DNA of 49,238 nucleotides from an uncultured Olsenella sp. (GCA_947253595.1 CAMXZR010000002.1:1-49238), one strand, 5' to 3'; counted from the stretch's first letter, positions 1 through 9,613 are shown. The notes: generated from the sequence alone by a model not told the origin. Program-made: numbers and translations.

Positions 1-175
1 CCAGCACGGCGTCCACTATCGCTATGGCGCCCTCCCTGACCTCCTCCACCGAGGCGTTGAGGTCGGCGGCGCGCATGGCGTCGTAGGCTTGCGCCGCAGC
101 CTCCCCCGCCGCCTCGGCCACATCGGAGAGGCGCGCGTCGTAGTCCTCGAGCGCCCTGCGGCTAAGCTCTGCCAT
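1..175 (-). CDS. Mirror copy: probable minor head protein, N-terminal fragment
   Basis: Reverse complement of 49064-49238; 58 codons, then the window edge. Confidence 0.57.
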   Translation of the reverse strand, partial: MAELSRRALEDYDARLSDVAEAAGEAAAQAYDAMRAADLNASVEEVREGAIAIVDAVL

Positions 176-1580
176 CGCCCTGCCCCGTCGCCTGAAGGCT
201 CCCGGCAAGCGCGGCCCTGGCCTGCGCCCTGCGGGCGTCGGAGTTGATGCGCAGGCGCTGCTCACCCGTGTAGCCCAGCACCTCCAGGGCCACGTCGGAC
301 TCCGCCAGCTTCGGGAGCGCCTGTACCTGCTTGAGCAGGGCGTCGGACTGGCTCACCACGGACGGGTAGGCCGGGGCCATGAACTTGGCAGTGACGCCGT
401 GGCCCGCCGAGCGCTCCGCCTCGAAGTCGGTGCCATGCAGCACGGCCAGCGCCATGTGGGCGACGTTGACCAGCGCCTCGCCGTTGGCGGCGTTGAGGTT
501 CTTGGCGTCGATGACGAGCGGCTCTATCGACGCGGCGATGGCCTCGGCGGAGCTCGGGTTGTCGCTCGACACGCCGAAGAAGGACACGGGCACGTCGGTC
601 ACCGAGGACATCTGGCACGCCAGCTGCCTCAGGTATTCGACCAGCGGGGCCATCTGGAGCTGCGCCCCCTGCCAGACGGTCGGGGAGTCGCCGTCCACGT
701 CCTTGGTGACCTCGTTGATGGCGCCCATCGACGCGTCGTACCTGTTGTCGTCGTTGGTGATGCGGCTGTACGTGCCGAGGAGCCAGGTCTGCGGCAGGGT
801 CGATGACTCGGCGGCCACCTCCATGCGCGCCCTCTGCCTGATCGCGTCGTCGGTGATGCTCATGACGGCGCGGGATATGCGCGACGTGCCAAAGGGGCGC
901 TCGAGCGTCGCCCCGTGGGCCATCGGCTCCATGAGGCAGCGGCCCATGCCGTGCTCCACGCGCTCGGCGCGCCACCTGCCGCCAGCCTCCGTGAGCGTGG
1001 TCACCGCATCGTCTGTGAACAGGCGCATGACCGAAGGTGCGCGCTCGTCGCTGCCGGGGCGCCTGCGGGTTTCCACCACCACGAGGCCCGCCCCGATGCG
1101 CTTGCTCTCCCAGTCCCACGTCGCGGCCGCCGCCGTGGCGGGGTAGGCGGAGATGGCCGGGAAGCCGCCCCCACGGTCTGTGACGGCCCAGAAGCCGCAG
1201 CAGTGCTTGAGCTCGCCGATGAGGTTCTTGCGGTAGAGCGCGCCCATCGAGTTGGCCTCGTAGACGCGCCTCAGCTCTTCCTCCGTGGCCTCGTCCAGCG
1301 TCGTGAAGCCGTCGAGCACGGAGCGGTCGGCGAGGGCGTGGACGGCCTTCCTCGGCCAGTCCACCCTCGGGTCTATCTTTCTTGCGAGGCTCTCGGGCAT
1401 CGATATGCCGAGGTCCCTGACCCTCACGTGCCCGAGGTAGTAGCGCTCGCGCAGAAGGTTCCGCTCGCGCCTCTTGCGCCACACCTCGACCAGCTCCCTG
1501 ACCGCTGCCGCCTCGTCGGTCGTGAGCCCGACCGCCGCAGCCGCCCTGCCAGCCAGCTCGGAATTGACATCGACTTCCAT
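162..1580 (-). CDS. Mirror copy: SPP1-type portal protein
   Basis: Reverse complement of 47659-49077, 472 aa, complete. Confidence 0.9.
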   Translation of the reverse strand: MEVDVNSELAGRAAAAVGLTTDEAAAVRELVEVWRKRRERNLLRERYYLGHVRVRDLGISMPESLARKIDPRVDWPRKAVHALADRSVLDGFTTLDEATEEELRRVYEANSMGALYRKNLIGELKHCCGFWAVTDRGGGFPAISAYPATAAAATWDWESKRIGAGLVVVETRRRPGSDERAPSVMRLFTDDAVTTLTEAGGRWRAERVEHGMGRCLMEPMAHGATLERPFGTSRISRAVMSITDDAIRQRARMEVAAESSTLPQTWLLGTYSRITNDDNRYDASMGAINEVTKDVDGDSPTVWQGAQLQMAPLVEYLRQLACQMSSVTDVPVSFFGVSSDNPSSAEAIAASIEPLVIDAKNLNAANGEALVNVAHMALAVLHGTDFEAERSAGHGVTAKFMAPAYPSVVSQSDALLKQVQALPKLAESDVALEVLGYTGEQRLRINSDARRAQARAALAGSLQATGQGDGRA

Positions 1581-3007
1581 CAGAAGCTCGCCTCCTGCAC
1601 CCTCCTGGGGTCTCTCCTAGTGGTCCTTGCCGCCCAGAGCGCGAGGCTCGCCGACTCGATGGGGGTGGCCCTGCACCCCTCGCCGTCGCCGAAGCCCCAG
1701 CCGCCGTTGCTGCCTATGGCCCTCCTGACGCACCCCCTGGCCGACGCGTCGAGCGCGGGCGAGGCGATGTGCGTCAGGGTCCCCGCCGCCAGCTCGTCGC
1801 GCACCATCGACGCCGCCGCCTGGACGGTCGCCGAGGTGCAGTCCACGACCGCCCTCTTGGGAAACCCGCCGTCGAGGAGCCTCTGCACGAGCACGTCTCG
1901 CCCGTCCCTGCCGTCGATGCAGACGGCGGCGATCTCCGCCCTGTTGCGCAGGAGCGTGTCGGCTATCCCGGCGGTGCCTGCCGCAGCGCCCATCACGTCG
2001 TACAGCTCGACGTAGGAGCCACCGCCCCTCTCGGCCCTTGCCCAGGAAATCGCGACGCCCCTGCCGTCGGCAGAGAACTTGACGCCGAAGGCGAGCTTCC
2101 CTCCATCCATCGCGCCTGGCCTCTCCGCCTCGTCCCACCTCTTGGCGTCCAGGGCTGGCTCGAGGCGCCCGGCGACGGGCGACCACCAGCCGAGCCGCTC
2201 GCGGGCGAAGGTCTCGGAGGTCATCTGGTTGCACTCGCTCTCCACCGACCTGACGTTGAGCAGCGAGCCGAGCGACGGGTTGAACTCGAACCACCTGCTG
2301 CGGTCGCGCTTGTCGCCGACCTCGCCGGCGCCCCACTCGACCCACGCCATGGACGACTCGCCCTTGTGGACCTCGTCGTGCAGGTGGCGGAAGACGGTCC
2401 CCAGGCACTTGGTGTCTGGCGGCGTCCCGAGGTAGATGGTCTGCGGGTTCTTCTTCTTGCCCGCCGAGATCGCGGGGAGCAGCGCCGCCTGCTGCGAGTC
2501 GGTCAGCTCCTGCGCCTCGTCTATGATCAGCACGTCGAAGCTCTTGCCTCGACCGCCCGAGTCGGTGCGCGTGGTGAAGCGAATGAGCCCGCCGTTCTTG
2601 AGGACGATTGCCTGCTTGCCGTTGGTCTTGCGCACGTGCCTGAGGAGCGCACGGAGCTCGGGCTCGTCCTCGTCCTCGAAGGGGCGGCACAGCTCCTGGA
2701 ACATCTCGTCCGAGGTGTCGCCGTGGTGGCAGGTGTAGAGAATCTTCTCGCCGTTGGCCACGGCCCCGTAGAGGCAGCGGGCGCGAACGTCCCAGCTCTT
2801 TCCGTTCTGGCGCGGGATGGATATGCCCGCCTCGGAGACGAGGTACTTGTCATGCTCGTCGCGCGCCAGCAGGACGTCCAGGATGTGCGGCTGCCACTCC
2901 ATCGGCTCGCCGAAGTACGCAGAGGCGAGCAACGTGGCCATCTTCCCGTCGCCAGACAGGTCCTCCGGGACGTTGGCCTCGAAGGTCGGCGTCTGCCGCG
3001 CCCTCAT
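1580..3007 (-). CDS. Mirror copy: terminase large subunit
   Basis: Reverse complement of 46232-47659, 475 aa; PRQNGKS Walker A and LIIDEAQ Walker B. Confidence 0.91.
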   Translation of the reverse strand: MRARQTPTFEANVPEDLSGDGKMATLLASAYFGEPMEWQPHILDVLLARDEHDKYLVSEAGISIPRQNGKSWDVRARCLYGAVANGEKILYTCHHGDTSDEMFQELCRPFEDEDEPELRALLRHVRKTNGKQAIVLKNGGLIRFTTRTDSGGRGKSFDVLIIDEAQELTDSQQAALLPAISAGKKKNPQTIYLGTPPDTKCLGTVFRHLHDEVHKGESSMAWVEWGAGEVGDKRDRSRWFEFNPSLGSLLNVRSVESECNQMTSETFARERLGWWSPVAGRLEPALDAKRWDEAERPGAMDGGKLAFGVKFSADGRGVAISWARAERGGGSYVELYDVMGAAAGTAGIADTLLRNRAEIAAVCIDGRDGRDVLVQRLLDGGFPKRAVVDCTSATVQAAASMVRDELAAGTLTHIASPALDASARGCVRRAIGSNGGWGFGDGEGCRATPIESASLALWAARTTRRDPRRVQEASF

Positions 3008-3450
3008 GCGCCCGCCGCCTTGCGCTCCTTCTCGGCCCTGTCGCCGAGCACGACGGCGAGCTTCCTGCCGTGCTCCGTCTCGACCTGCGGGGCCTGGGCC
3101 GCCCCCATGCGAGCCCTCGCCGAGGGCGTGAGGCCGAGCATGTCGCTGAGCGCGCGAATCTCGGCGCTCGCCTCCTTGAGGACCGCAAGAGCCGGGGTCT
3201 TGCGGTACATGCCGAGCTTGCGCCCGTCGGGGCCGCTGAAGGGCTTGACGCCCACCTTGTCGAAGATGCTTATCTGCCCGTCGCCTCGCAGGATGGACTG
3301 CTCGGCCTGGCGGGCCACCGCGTGCCAGAAGCAGAGGTGGCGCAGCGCCGGCACGTCGGCCTCGGCGAAGCCGTTGCCCTCGGGGGCGATGCACGCCCAC
3401 ACGGCGCCCTGCACCGGGTCTGCCGCTATGTCATCTGGCATGGTGACCAT
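3004..3450 (-). CDS. Mirror copy: terminase small subunit, P27 family
   Basis: Reverse complement of 45789-46235, 148 aa; LGLTPSARARMG motif. Confidence 0.86.
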   Translation of the reverse strand: MVTMPDDIAADPVQGAVWACIAPEGNGFAEADVPALRHLCFWHAVARQAEQSILRGDGQISIFDKVGVKPFSGPDGRKLGMYRKTPALAVLKEASAEIRALSDMLGLTPSARARMGAAQAPQVETEHGRKLAVVLGDRAEKERKAAGA

Positions 3451-3498
3451 TCCGCCCTCCCTCTGAGGGGGATGGTACGGGCGGCGTGAGATGCCCCC

Positions 3499-3645
3499 CT
3501 ATGCCCCGGGGGCCTGCGGGGAAATCGGCCCTATCCCACTGGGCGGGCCCAGCGACCCACCACCGGGGGCAACGCCCCCCTGGCCTCGCAGGACGCCGCC
3601 AATGCCACGCAACAGACCGCATGCGGCAAACGTGCCGAACGTCAT
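3499..3645 (-). CDS. Mirror copy: Gly/Pro-rich protein, 48 aa
   Basis: Reverse complement of 45594-45740; contains two small perfect hairpins. Confidence 0.37.
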   Translation of the reverse strand: MTFGTFAACGLLRGIGGVLRGQGGVAPGGGSLGPPSGIGPISPQAPGA

Positions 3646-3664
3646 GCGCGTGCCCTCCACGGCG

Positions 3665-3955
3665 CTACCAGAGCCTCGTGCGCCGTATCTCCGTCGCCGC
3701 GCCGGCCATGCGGTTGCCCTTGCGCTCGTTGCAGATGCGGTGCGCCGCCTGCACGTTCGCGTAGTCGTAAGGCGCCCCTCCGCGCGACAGCGGCACGATG
3801 TGGTCCAGCTCGAAGCTCCACGGGTGACCTGCCGGGAGGTCGTAGTCTATCGGCATGCCGCAGAGCGCGCACGGCCTGCCCTCCTTGCGAAGCCTCGCCG
3901 TCAGCTTGCGCTTCGCGTTCCCGTTGCCGCCCCATATGTCGCGCCTCTTGCCCAT
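3665..3955 (-). CDS. Mirror copy: terminase-associated HNH endonuclease
   Basis: Reverse complement of 45284-45574, 96 aa; complete HNH motif with ELDHIVPLSRGG. Confidence 0.86.
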   Translation of the reverse strand: MGKRRDIWGGNGNAKRKLTARLRKEGRPCALCGMPIDYDLPAGHPWSFELDHIVPLSRGGAPYDYANVQAAHRICNERKGNRMAGAATEIRRTRLW

Positions 3956-4139
3956 GGCCCGATGGTCCTCCAGGCGTGAGACGCCGTTCCACGGCGACGC
4001 CCCTCTGGGGCCGATGCGTCTCGCGGGGCGTCACCCGGTGGCTGCGCTACCCCTCGTCGAGCTCCGCGACGCGGCCGGTCAGCCGCTCCCGCTCCTTCCC
4101 CGTGCGCTCACTCACATCTTGCGGTCGCTCTTGAATAGG
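3956..4139. other. Mirror copy: early/late boundary region
   Basis: Reverse complement of 45100-45283; 8-bp inverted repeat, no clear gene. Confidence 0.33.
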
Positions 4140-4166
4140 AAAAGGCCCCTCCGAAAAGGGGCCTTT
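4140..4166 (-). terminator. Mirror copy: early-operon terminator
   Basis: Reverse complement of 45073-45099; 10-bp stem with a U-tract. Confidence 0.82.
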
Positions 4167-4174
4167 CACTTCGA

Positions 4175-4250
4175 TGGAGCGGAGGGGTCGGGATTGCGCC
4201 GCCGTCTCCCGGCTGGGTGCCGGGTATTCTCCTGCTTGAACTACCGCCGC
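4175..4250 (-). tRNA. Mirror copy: degenerate tRNA-like element
   Basis: Reverse complement of 44989-45064; CCC anticodon loop without U33. Confidence 0.42.
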
Positions 4251-4257
4251 GCGGCCA

Positions 4258-4482
4258 TTATCCCACATCCGCGCGGCGCTCCGCAACGGAAACCTGCTCG
4301 CCCTTGTACATCCCCGCGCCAATCTCGTCTATCCGGCTGAACGGTATCTCCGGAACCGTCAGCCGCCCCCGCCACTCCTTGTCGATGAAGTAGATGTAGC
4401 GGAGCTGGTAACCGTTCACCTTCTCGTACCCGCTGAACTCCTTCTGCCTTCCCTGATGGTAGGCCGCGATGCTGTGAATCAC
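4258..4482 (-). CDS. Mirror copy: Mom-like protein, C-terminal part in the -1 frame
   Basis: Reverse complement of 44757-44981; no start of its own. Confidence 0.65.
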   Translation of the reverse strand: MIHSIAAYHQGRQKEFSGYEKVNGYQLRYIYFIDKEWRGRLTVPEIPFSRIDEIGAGMYKGEQVSVAERRADVG

Positions 4483-4928
4483 CCCCCCCGAGGGTCTTTC
4501 CGCAACGTGTCGTTCTGCTTTATTCCGGTGAGCACGAAGCCGGAGGCGCGGTAGATGGTGCCGTCGCCACACTGGCAACCGTCCGCGAAGCTCAGAACCC
4601 ACTTCACGTGTGGCGCGTTCTTCTTCAGCAGCCGCATGGCCACCGCTATGCACCTGCTCTCGCTGTTCCTCGGCAGCACAGGGTCGAAGGCCATCCGGTT
4701 AAGCTCAAGCATCCCGTTCCACGGCGTGCCCTCCACCAGCCCTAGAACCTTGCGCTTGTCGGTGGGCGGGCCGAAGCTCATGACGCCGTGGAGCCGCCCG
4801 TTCAGAAAGGCCCCGAAGTGGAGGCAACTGTTGTTCACCACCTTGCCGCTGTAGTGAACCCGCTTGACGAACGGGTTGGCCACCTTGGCCGGAATCACGC
4901 GAAGCTCGACGTCTAGCGCCCTTCCCAT
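4479..4928 (-). CDS. Mirror copy: Mom-like protein, N-terminal part
   Basis: Reverse complement of 44311-44760; ends just after the G8 run (C8 on the plus strand at 4482-4489). Confidence 0.7.
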   Translation of the reverse strand: MGRALDVELRVIPAKVANPFVKRVHYSGKVVNNSCLHFGAFLNGRLHGVMSFGPPTDKRKVLGLVEGTPWNGMLELNRMAFDPVLPRNSESRCIAVAMRLLKKNAPHVKWVLSFADGCQCGDGTIYRASGFVLTGIKQNDTLRKDPRGG

Positions 4929-5506
4929 AGGCGGCACACCTCGCAGACCTTGTTGCCATTGCCGTTGCCGCCCGTCATGACCGGCTCGACCGTCTCAAGC
5001 ACGCGCTGAACCAGCTCCCACTGCTCCTCCGTGAACTGAAGCTCCATCGACTTGGCCTGCGGCGCGTCCCCGTCCGGTATCTCGAAGTCGGTACCGAAGC
5101 CATCTTCAGACGCTTCCAAGTCGAACCCGAAGCCCGCCATGTCGAAGTCCCCGGCCAGCACGTCCAGCTCGTAGGACAGCGTGTCCTCGTCCCACCCCGT
5201 CATCATGGTGGTCTGGTTGTCCGCCAGCGTGAGCGCCCTCCTCTGGGCGTCGGTCAGGTCGTCCACGAACATCACGGGGACCTTGGCCATGCCCAGCCCG
5301 TGCGCCGCCTCGACCCTGGCGTGCCCGGCCACGATCTCTGCCGCGCCGTCAGCGGCGTGCCACGCGAGCACGGGGTTGCGGAAGCCGAACTCCCTGATGG
5401 ACGCCTCCACGGCGTCGAGCTGCTCGCGCGTGTGCTCCTTCGCGTTCTTCTCGTACGGCCTCAGGTCCCCGATGGGGACCTGCTCTATCTCGTATCCCAC
5501 TGCCAT
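4913..5506 (-). CDS. Mirror copy: ParB-like phage protein
   Basis: Reverse complement of 43733-44326, 197 aa; GHAR motif, coupled to the Mom-like gene. Confidence 0.8.
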   Translation of the reverse strand: MAVGYEIEQVPIGDLRPYEKNAKEHTREQLDAVEASIREFGFRNPVLAWHAADGAAEIVAGHARVEAAHGLGMAKVPVMFVDDLTDAQRRALTLADNQTTMMTGWDEDTLSYELDVLAGDFDMAGFGFDLEASEDGFGTDFEIPDGDAPQAKSMELQFTEEQWELVQRVLETVEPVMTGGNGNGNKVCEVCRLWEGR

Positions 5507-5527
5507 CCGCTCCTCCAAGCGTATCGT

Positions 5528-5551
5528 CGGGCGGGGCCGAGACCCCGCCCG
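5528..5551 (-). terminator. Mirror copy: hairpin before the ParB-like gene
   Basis: Reverse complement of 43688-43711; 9-bp GC stem, no U-tract. Confidence 0.42.
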
Positions 5552-5556
5552 TCCAG

Positions 5557-5787
5557 CTATGCCTCCTCGAACAGCGCGCACGCCTCGTCGGCCGCGCACG
5601 CGTCCTCGACCCTCCTCGGCACTATCTGCGCCGACACCGTGCAGAGCCCGCAACCGTCCCTGCACGCCCCGGGGCTGCTTACGTACCACCAGCACTCCCC
5701 GCAGGTCGCGTCCCTCCCGTGGTGCCTGTCGGCCGCCGCGACCGCCGCCTCAGTGGCGATGCGGTCCACCTCCTCCATCGTCTGCAT
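5557..5787 (-). CDS. Mirror copy: Cys-rich protein, 76 aa
   Basis: Reverse complement of 43452-43682; seven Cys in the centre. Confidence 0.62.
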   Translation of the reverse strand: MQTMEEVDRIATEAAVAAADRHHGRDATCGECWWYVSSPGACRDGCGLCTVSAQIVPRRVEDACAADEACALFEEA

Positions 5788-5788
5788 G

Positions 5789-5896
5789 TCATCCCCCTAT
5801 CGCGGCGAGCAGCCGCCGCCTGTTCGACTCGCCGATGTCGTGCGCCTTGCGCGGCCGCTTCCCATCAGCCGTCCATTTCGTCTCCGCTCTGGGCAT
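5789..5896 (-). CDS. Mirror copy: small basic protein, 35 aa
   Basis: Reverse complement of 43343-43450. Confidence 0.42.
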   Translation of the reverse strand: MPRAETKWTADGKRPRKAHDIGESNRRRLLAAIGG

Positions 5897-5935
5897 GCCC
5901 GCCCCTGTTGCCGCAGGTGGCGGGCGCTTTCTTCC

Positions 5936-6148
5936 CTACGCCACGTCCGCGACCTCGTGGATGCGAAAGCCATCGCCGCTGCCGTAGCCGCAGCCGTTGC
6001 CATGGCCGTTGCCGTTGTCGTAGCTGTATCCGCTGCCGCAGCCGCCGCCCTCGCCGTCGCCGCAGCCGTCGCCATAGCCGTTGCCGCAGCCGTAGCTGTT
6101 GCCGTCGTCGTAGCCGTTGCCGCAGCCGTAGCCGTTGCCGTAATCCAT
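5936..6148 (-). CDS. Mirror copy: Gly-X repeat protein, 70 aa
   Basis: Reverse complement of 43091-43303; alternating glycine with Tyr, Asn, Cys and Asp. Confidence 0.57.
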   Translation of the reverse strand: MDYGNGYGCGNGYDDGNSYGCGNGYGDGCGDGEGGGCGSGYSYDNGNGHGNGCGYGSGDGFRIHEVADVA

Positions 6149-6160
6149 CCCAACCAGCCC

Positions 6161-6475
6161 CTAGCAGGCCGAATCGCGGATGGCGATGGCGGCGATGACG
6201 GCGCGCCCGTGGACGCGGGCGCTCCCGATGGCGTCGAGCGTGTAGTCCCCGAAGTGCTCGGGGTCGGCGATGCCGCCGATGCCCAGGCCGTTCGTCCACC
6301 TGCGCACCACGTGGGCGTCCGCGAGCGTCCAGTCCCCTGACTCGTCTCGGGTCCCGCGCCCCTCGAATATCCAGCCGTTCGTGCAGATTACGCAGACGTG
6401 CTCGTACTCCTCGTACTGGGCGGGCACGTCGGATTTCTTGACGTACTTCTCGCCGTTGATGGTCATGGTGTCCAT
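6161..6475 (-). CDS. Mirror copy: hypothetical protein, 104 aa
   Basis: Reverse complement of 42764-43078; ADAHVVRRW segment, function unknown. Confidence 0.67.
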   Translation of the reverse strand: MDTMTINGEKYVKKSDVPAQYEEYEHVCVICTNGWIFEGRGTRDESGDWTLADAHVVRRWTNGLGIGGIADPEHFGDYTLDAIGSARVHGRAVIAAIAIRDSAC

Positions 6476-6517
6476 GTCGTCTCCTCTTGTCTGGTTCCGA
6501 TGGGTGGGCGCTGCGTG

Positions 6518-6973
6518 CTACGCGCCCGCTTGTGGTGCCGTTCCGTTCGCCCTCTCGGGCCCTCTGTCCTCTTGCCCCTGGGGACTGGTCACGTCCAGGG
6601 AGTCCGTGGCGCAGCGGCGGTTCCAGGCGCGGACGGCCCTCCCCCTCGCCGTCTCGTCCTCGGGGCCTGGCTTGTGCCCGTGGAAGTCGGAGCGGTCGAG
6701 CGTCTCCAGCTCGTCCTCGGCGTACGAGTGCCACGGCCCCCACGTGTACGGGAGCTTGGCCTTGCACCTGCCGCACCACGCCTGGAAGCCGAAGGACCAG
6801 TCGTAGACGTCGACCGTGTTCTCGACCTCGCCCTCGGAGATTCCGGACTCCGGCATGCCTGGGTGGAAGTCGAAGACGGTCCCCTTGGGGTGCCCCTCGT
6901 TCTGCCGGTAGCGGACCTTGGAGCGGACGTGCATGGTCCCCCCGCAGAACGGGCAGGGGAGCAGCTCACACAT
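6518..6973 (-). CDS. Mirror copy: Lar-like restriction-alleviation protein
   Basis: Reverse complement of 42266-42721, 151 aa; LLPCPFCGG and WCGRCKA motifs. Confidence 0.67.
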   Translation of the reverse strand: MCELLPCPFCGGTMHVRSKVRYRQNEGHPKGTVFDFHPGMPESGISEGEVENTVDVYDWSFGFQAWCGRCKAKLPYTWGPWHSYAEDELETLDRSDFHGHKPGPEDETARGRAVRAWNRRCATDSLDVTSPQGQEDRGPERANGTAPQAGA

Positions 6974-7397
6974 CGCCGTCCACCACCCTCGCGCCGCAGA
7001 AGCGGCAGAACCTGTCTTCCTTTGACAGCCACGGGCTCTCCGTGCCGCACGCGCTGCACCTCATGAGGGGTGGCCCCACCTTCGGGGCGTCCGTCCTGCG
7101 CACCTCCTCGATGCGGCACGTGCGGTCGGCCCTTGGCAGCATCTCCACGTCGCACGCGCGGACCGGGAAGCCCTGCGTCTCGTCGATGCCGCACGTGATG
7201 ACGGTCATGACGGGAGCGATTTCCTTGTGCGAGCGCGGCTTGTGGTTGCCGTGGATTGGCACGTCAACCCACACGTTGCTCTCGTGGCTCCCGATGCACT
7301 TGTGGATGTAGAACTCGTTCGGGCCGACGTGGCGGTGCATCTCAATCTTGCAGTAGCGCCCGAAAACGTCGCCCCCGGTCATGACGAACTCACTCAT
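6966..7397 (-). CDS. Mirror copy: zinc-ribbon protein, 143 aa
   Basis: Reverse complement of 41842-42273; C-terminal FCRFCGARV ribbon. Confidence 0.67.
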   Translation of the reverse strand: MSEFVMTGGDVFGRYCKIEMHRHVGPNEFYIHKCIGSHESNVWVDVPIHGNHKPRSHKEIAPVMTVITCGIDETQGFPVRACDVEMLPRADRTCRIEEVRRTDAPKVGPPLMRCSACGTESPWLSKEDRFCRFCGARVVDGDV

Positions 7398-7918
7398 GAC
7401 TGGCCTCCTTCGACGCGCGCCCCGCAGTTGGGGCAGAAGCGCGGTTTGTCCTTGTCGCGGTAGTGTGCGTGGCAATCACTGCACTCCCAGTAGTGGATGT
7501 ACCAGCCGCGCGACTGCAAATCGTTGTGCTCGGCCATCTTGCAGGTCTTTTCTGGCACGTACCGCACGCCTTTGTCGTGCCTCGGCCCAACGTCGCTCAC
7601 CACCCTCGCGCCACACATCGGGCAGAACCTCGGTTCCTCGGCTCGCCCGTCACCACCGAACAGCGGAGGTTCGCCGCAATCGCCAAGCGATAGGTCGAGG
7701 GTCGCTCCGCACGCAGAGCACTCGAAGCAGGTCCTGTCATCAACGTCATGGCACGTGCGCTCCGCGTCGGCGGCGTTGATTCGGTCCATGTACTCGCCGA
7801 AGTACTCGCTGCGATGCTCCCAGGAGTCAAGGCCATCGTATGCAGCGTTTGCCTCGCAGCTCGCGAGCTGCCCGGCGAGGTCCACGGCAACGTCCCGCAG
7901 CGTCTCACTCATCCACAT
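7394..7918 (-). CDS. Mirror copy: double zinc-ribbon protein, 174 aa
   Basis: Reverse complement of 41321-41845; two CGARV-type ribbons. Confidence 0.67.
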   Translation of the reverse strand: MWMSETLRDVAVDLAGQLASCEANAAYDGLDSWEHRSEYFGEYMDRINAADAERTCHDVDDRTCFECSACGATLDLSLGDCGEPPLFGGDGRAEEPRFCPMCGARVVSDVGPRHDKGVRYVPEKTCKMAEHNDLQSRGWYIHYWECSDCHAHYRDKDKPRFCPNCGARVEGGQS

Positions 7919-8111
7919 CGCCCCCGTCCGGGTCTATCAGGTCGGCGAGGCGCGAGAAGACGAATTCCCAGTCATCTTCTTCGTCGCAGCCGATGATGCC
8001 ATCCGCCACGTGGCATGCGGCCTCGCAGTCGAGGTCAAGCACGGACAGGTCTCTCCCGGCACGACGCATCCTCGCGGCCACCTCGCGGCGCTCGTCGCTA
8101 GTCGGTGCCAT
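7905..8111 (-). CDS. Mirror copy: acidic protein, 68 aa
   Basis: Reverse complement of 41128-41334; function unknown. Confidence 0.62.
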   Translation of the reverse strand: MAPTSDERREVAARMRRAGRDLSVLDLDCEAACHVADGIIGCDEEDDWEFVFSRLADLIDPDGGDVDE

Positions 8112-8298
8112 CGTCTCCCCCAATCAGCGCAACGAGGCGCTCCGTCTCGCCGGACGCAAGGTACAGCAGCCCGTTCTCCTCGCCGCTGACGCCGGACGTG
8201 CAGACGGTGCGCGACGCCACATGCACCCAGGCGATGCTCTCGACGTTGAGCAGCAGCTCGTCCCCAACGTCGTCTCTGACCTTGACGAACCTACTCAC
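8098..8298 (-). CDS. Mirror copy: hypothetical protein, 66 aa
   Basis: Reverse complement of 40941-41141; beta-rich, GTG start. Confidence 0.62.
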   Translation of the reverse strand: MSRFVKVRDDVGDELLLNVESIAWVHVASRTVCTSGVSGEENGLLYLASGETERLVALIGGDDGTD

Positions 8299-8764
8299 GC
8301 CCCCCTCCCTTCATGAACAGGACCCAGTGCGTCTTGGATGCCCTGGGCCTTCGGTTGCCCAGCAGCGGGGCCACGGGGCAGCAGGACAGCACGTCTTTCA
8401 GCGGGATGTGGTACTCGTACCACTTGAAGACGAGCGTCCCGCCGGGCCTGAGCACCCGCAGGCACTCGGCAAAGCCCGCCGAGAGGTCGTCTCGCCACCC
8501 CTTGGGGTCGAGCCTGCCGTACTTGTCCACCTGCCATCCCGCGCCGACCTCCAGGTGCGGAGGGTCGAAGACCACCAGCGAGAACGACCCGTCCTCGAAC
8601 GGCAGGTCGCGGAAGTCGGCCACCACGTCCGGGGAGACGTCCAGGGCGCGTCCGTCGCAGAGCGTCATGTGGCGCGGGTGGAGGTCACAGAAGGTGACGC
8701 GCGGGTCTTCCTTGTCGAAGTAGAAGCTCTTGGGGCCGCACGCGACGTCGAGCGCGGGCGTCAT
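8291..8764 (-). CDS. Mirror copy: SAM-dependent methyltransferase
   Basis: Reverse complement of 40475-40948, 157 aa; DVACG and FDPPH motifs. Confidence 0.75.
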   Translation of the reverse strand: MTPALDVACGPKSFYFDKEDPRVTFCDLHPRHMTLCDGRALDVSPDVVADFRDLPFEDGSFSLVVFDPPHLEVGAGWQVDKYGRLDPKGWRDDLSAGFAECLRVLRPGGTLVFKWYEYHIPLKDVLSCCPVAPLLGNRRPRASKTHWVLFMKGGGRE

Positions 8765-9072
8765 GCGTCCACCTCCGCCCCGCAGGCCGCGTAGCCCGCA
8801 ATGTCAACCCAGTTGTCCCGGTGGCCGGGGCGTGCGTTGCGTGTCACCTTGAGCAGGACCATCATGTTGGCCACGTCACGCGCCGTAATGGGGTGGGCGA
8901 GGTATGCGGCCCACATGTCTGCGATTGACCCGAAGCAGTCCTCAACGGCCCCATAGGCCTCGGAGCGCTCACCGCACACCACCCGCGCGGCGTCACGGAG
9001 CAGGCGTTCCCGCTCTGATGCGTCCGGGTCTGTCGGGCACACGTCGCGCCTCTCGTCATCGGTCGGTCTCAT
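8761..9072 (-). CDS. Mirror copy: DUF6378-like protein, 103 aa
   Basis: Reverse complement of 40167-40478; all-alpha phage early protein. Confidence 0.72.
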   Translation of the reverse strand: MRPTDDERRDVCPTDPDASERERLLRDAARVVCGERSEAYGAVEDCFGSIADMWAAYLAHPITARDVANMMVLLKVTRNARPGHRDNWVDIAGYAACGAEVDA

Positions 9073-9164
9073 TCGCCCTCCTTTTTCGTGACGCCGCGAA
9101 ATTGGGCGTCTCCCTGCGCATTCGTCGCGGCCTCGATGCCGCTGAACACGCTGAGGTACCTCAT
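9069..9164 (-). pseudogene. Mirror copy: C5-cytosine methyltransferase remnant
   Basis: Reverse complement of 40075-40170; MRYLSVFSGIEAAT followed by an unrelated short tail. Confidence 0.72.
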
Positions 9165-9613
9165 CTGGACTCGCCCGCCAGCCGCTCGCAGCGCCCCACA
9201 AGGTCGGAGAGGTCCGCCTCTGTGCCGCCGTCGCGGAAGCCAAGCGCCATCGCGTCGCGGAGCACGCGCTCCCAGCTGTCGGGCCTGTCGTGCGTGACGC
9301 AGCCCACCGAGACCATGCAGGCGCCATCGGTCGTCTCGTAGCGCACTTCCCAGCCGCCGCAGTGGCCGAGGTAGAGGCCGACCACCTCGTAGGGGCCCTC
9401 GCCGTCCACGAACACCTTCTTGCCGATGTGGACCGGCCTTCCGTCCGCGCCCACGGGCCGCTTCATCCAGCCGCCCTCCCAGGCGTCGGCGATGGCGCGG
9501 AGGAAGTCCCTCGGCTTCATGGTGCCTTCGTCGCTCACGCAGATGCCGAGCGCCTCGCAGATGTCCCTCACTGCCGCCTCGCGCAGCAGCGCGGGCGTGA
9601 TTCGCTTGGTCAT
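9161..9613 (-). CDS. Mirror copy: hypothetical phage protein, 150 aa
   Basis: Reverse complement of 39626-40078; small beta domain, PDSWERV segment. Confidence 0.67.
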   Translation of the reverse strand: MTKRITPALLREAAVRDICEALGICVSDEGTMKPRDFLRAIADAWEGGWMKRPVGADGRPVHIGKKVFVDGEGPYEVVGLYLGHCGGWEVRYETTDGACMVSVGCVTHDRPDSWERVLRDAMALGFRDGGTEADLSDLVGRCERLAGESR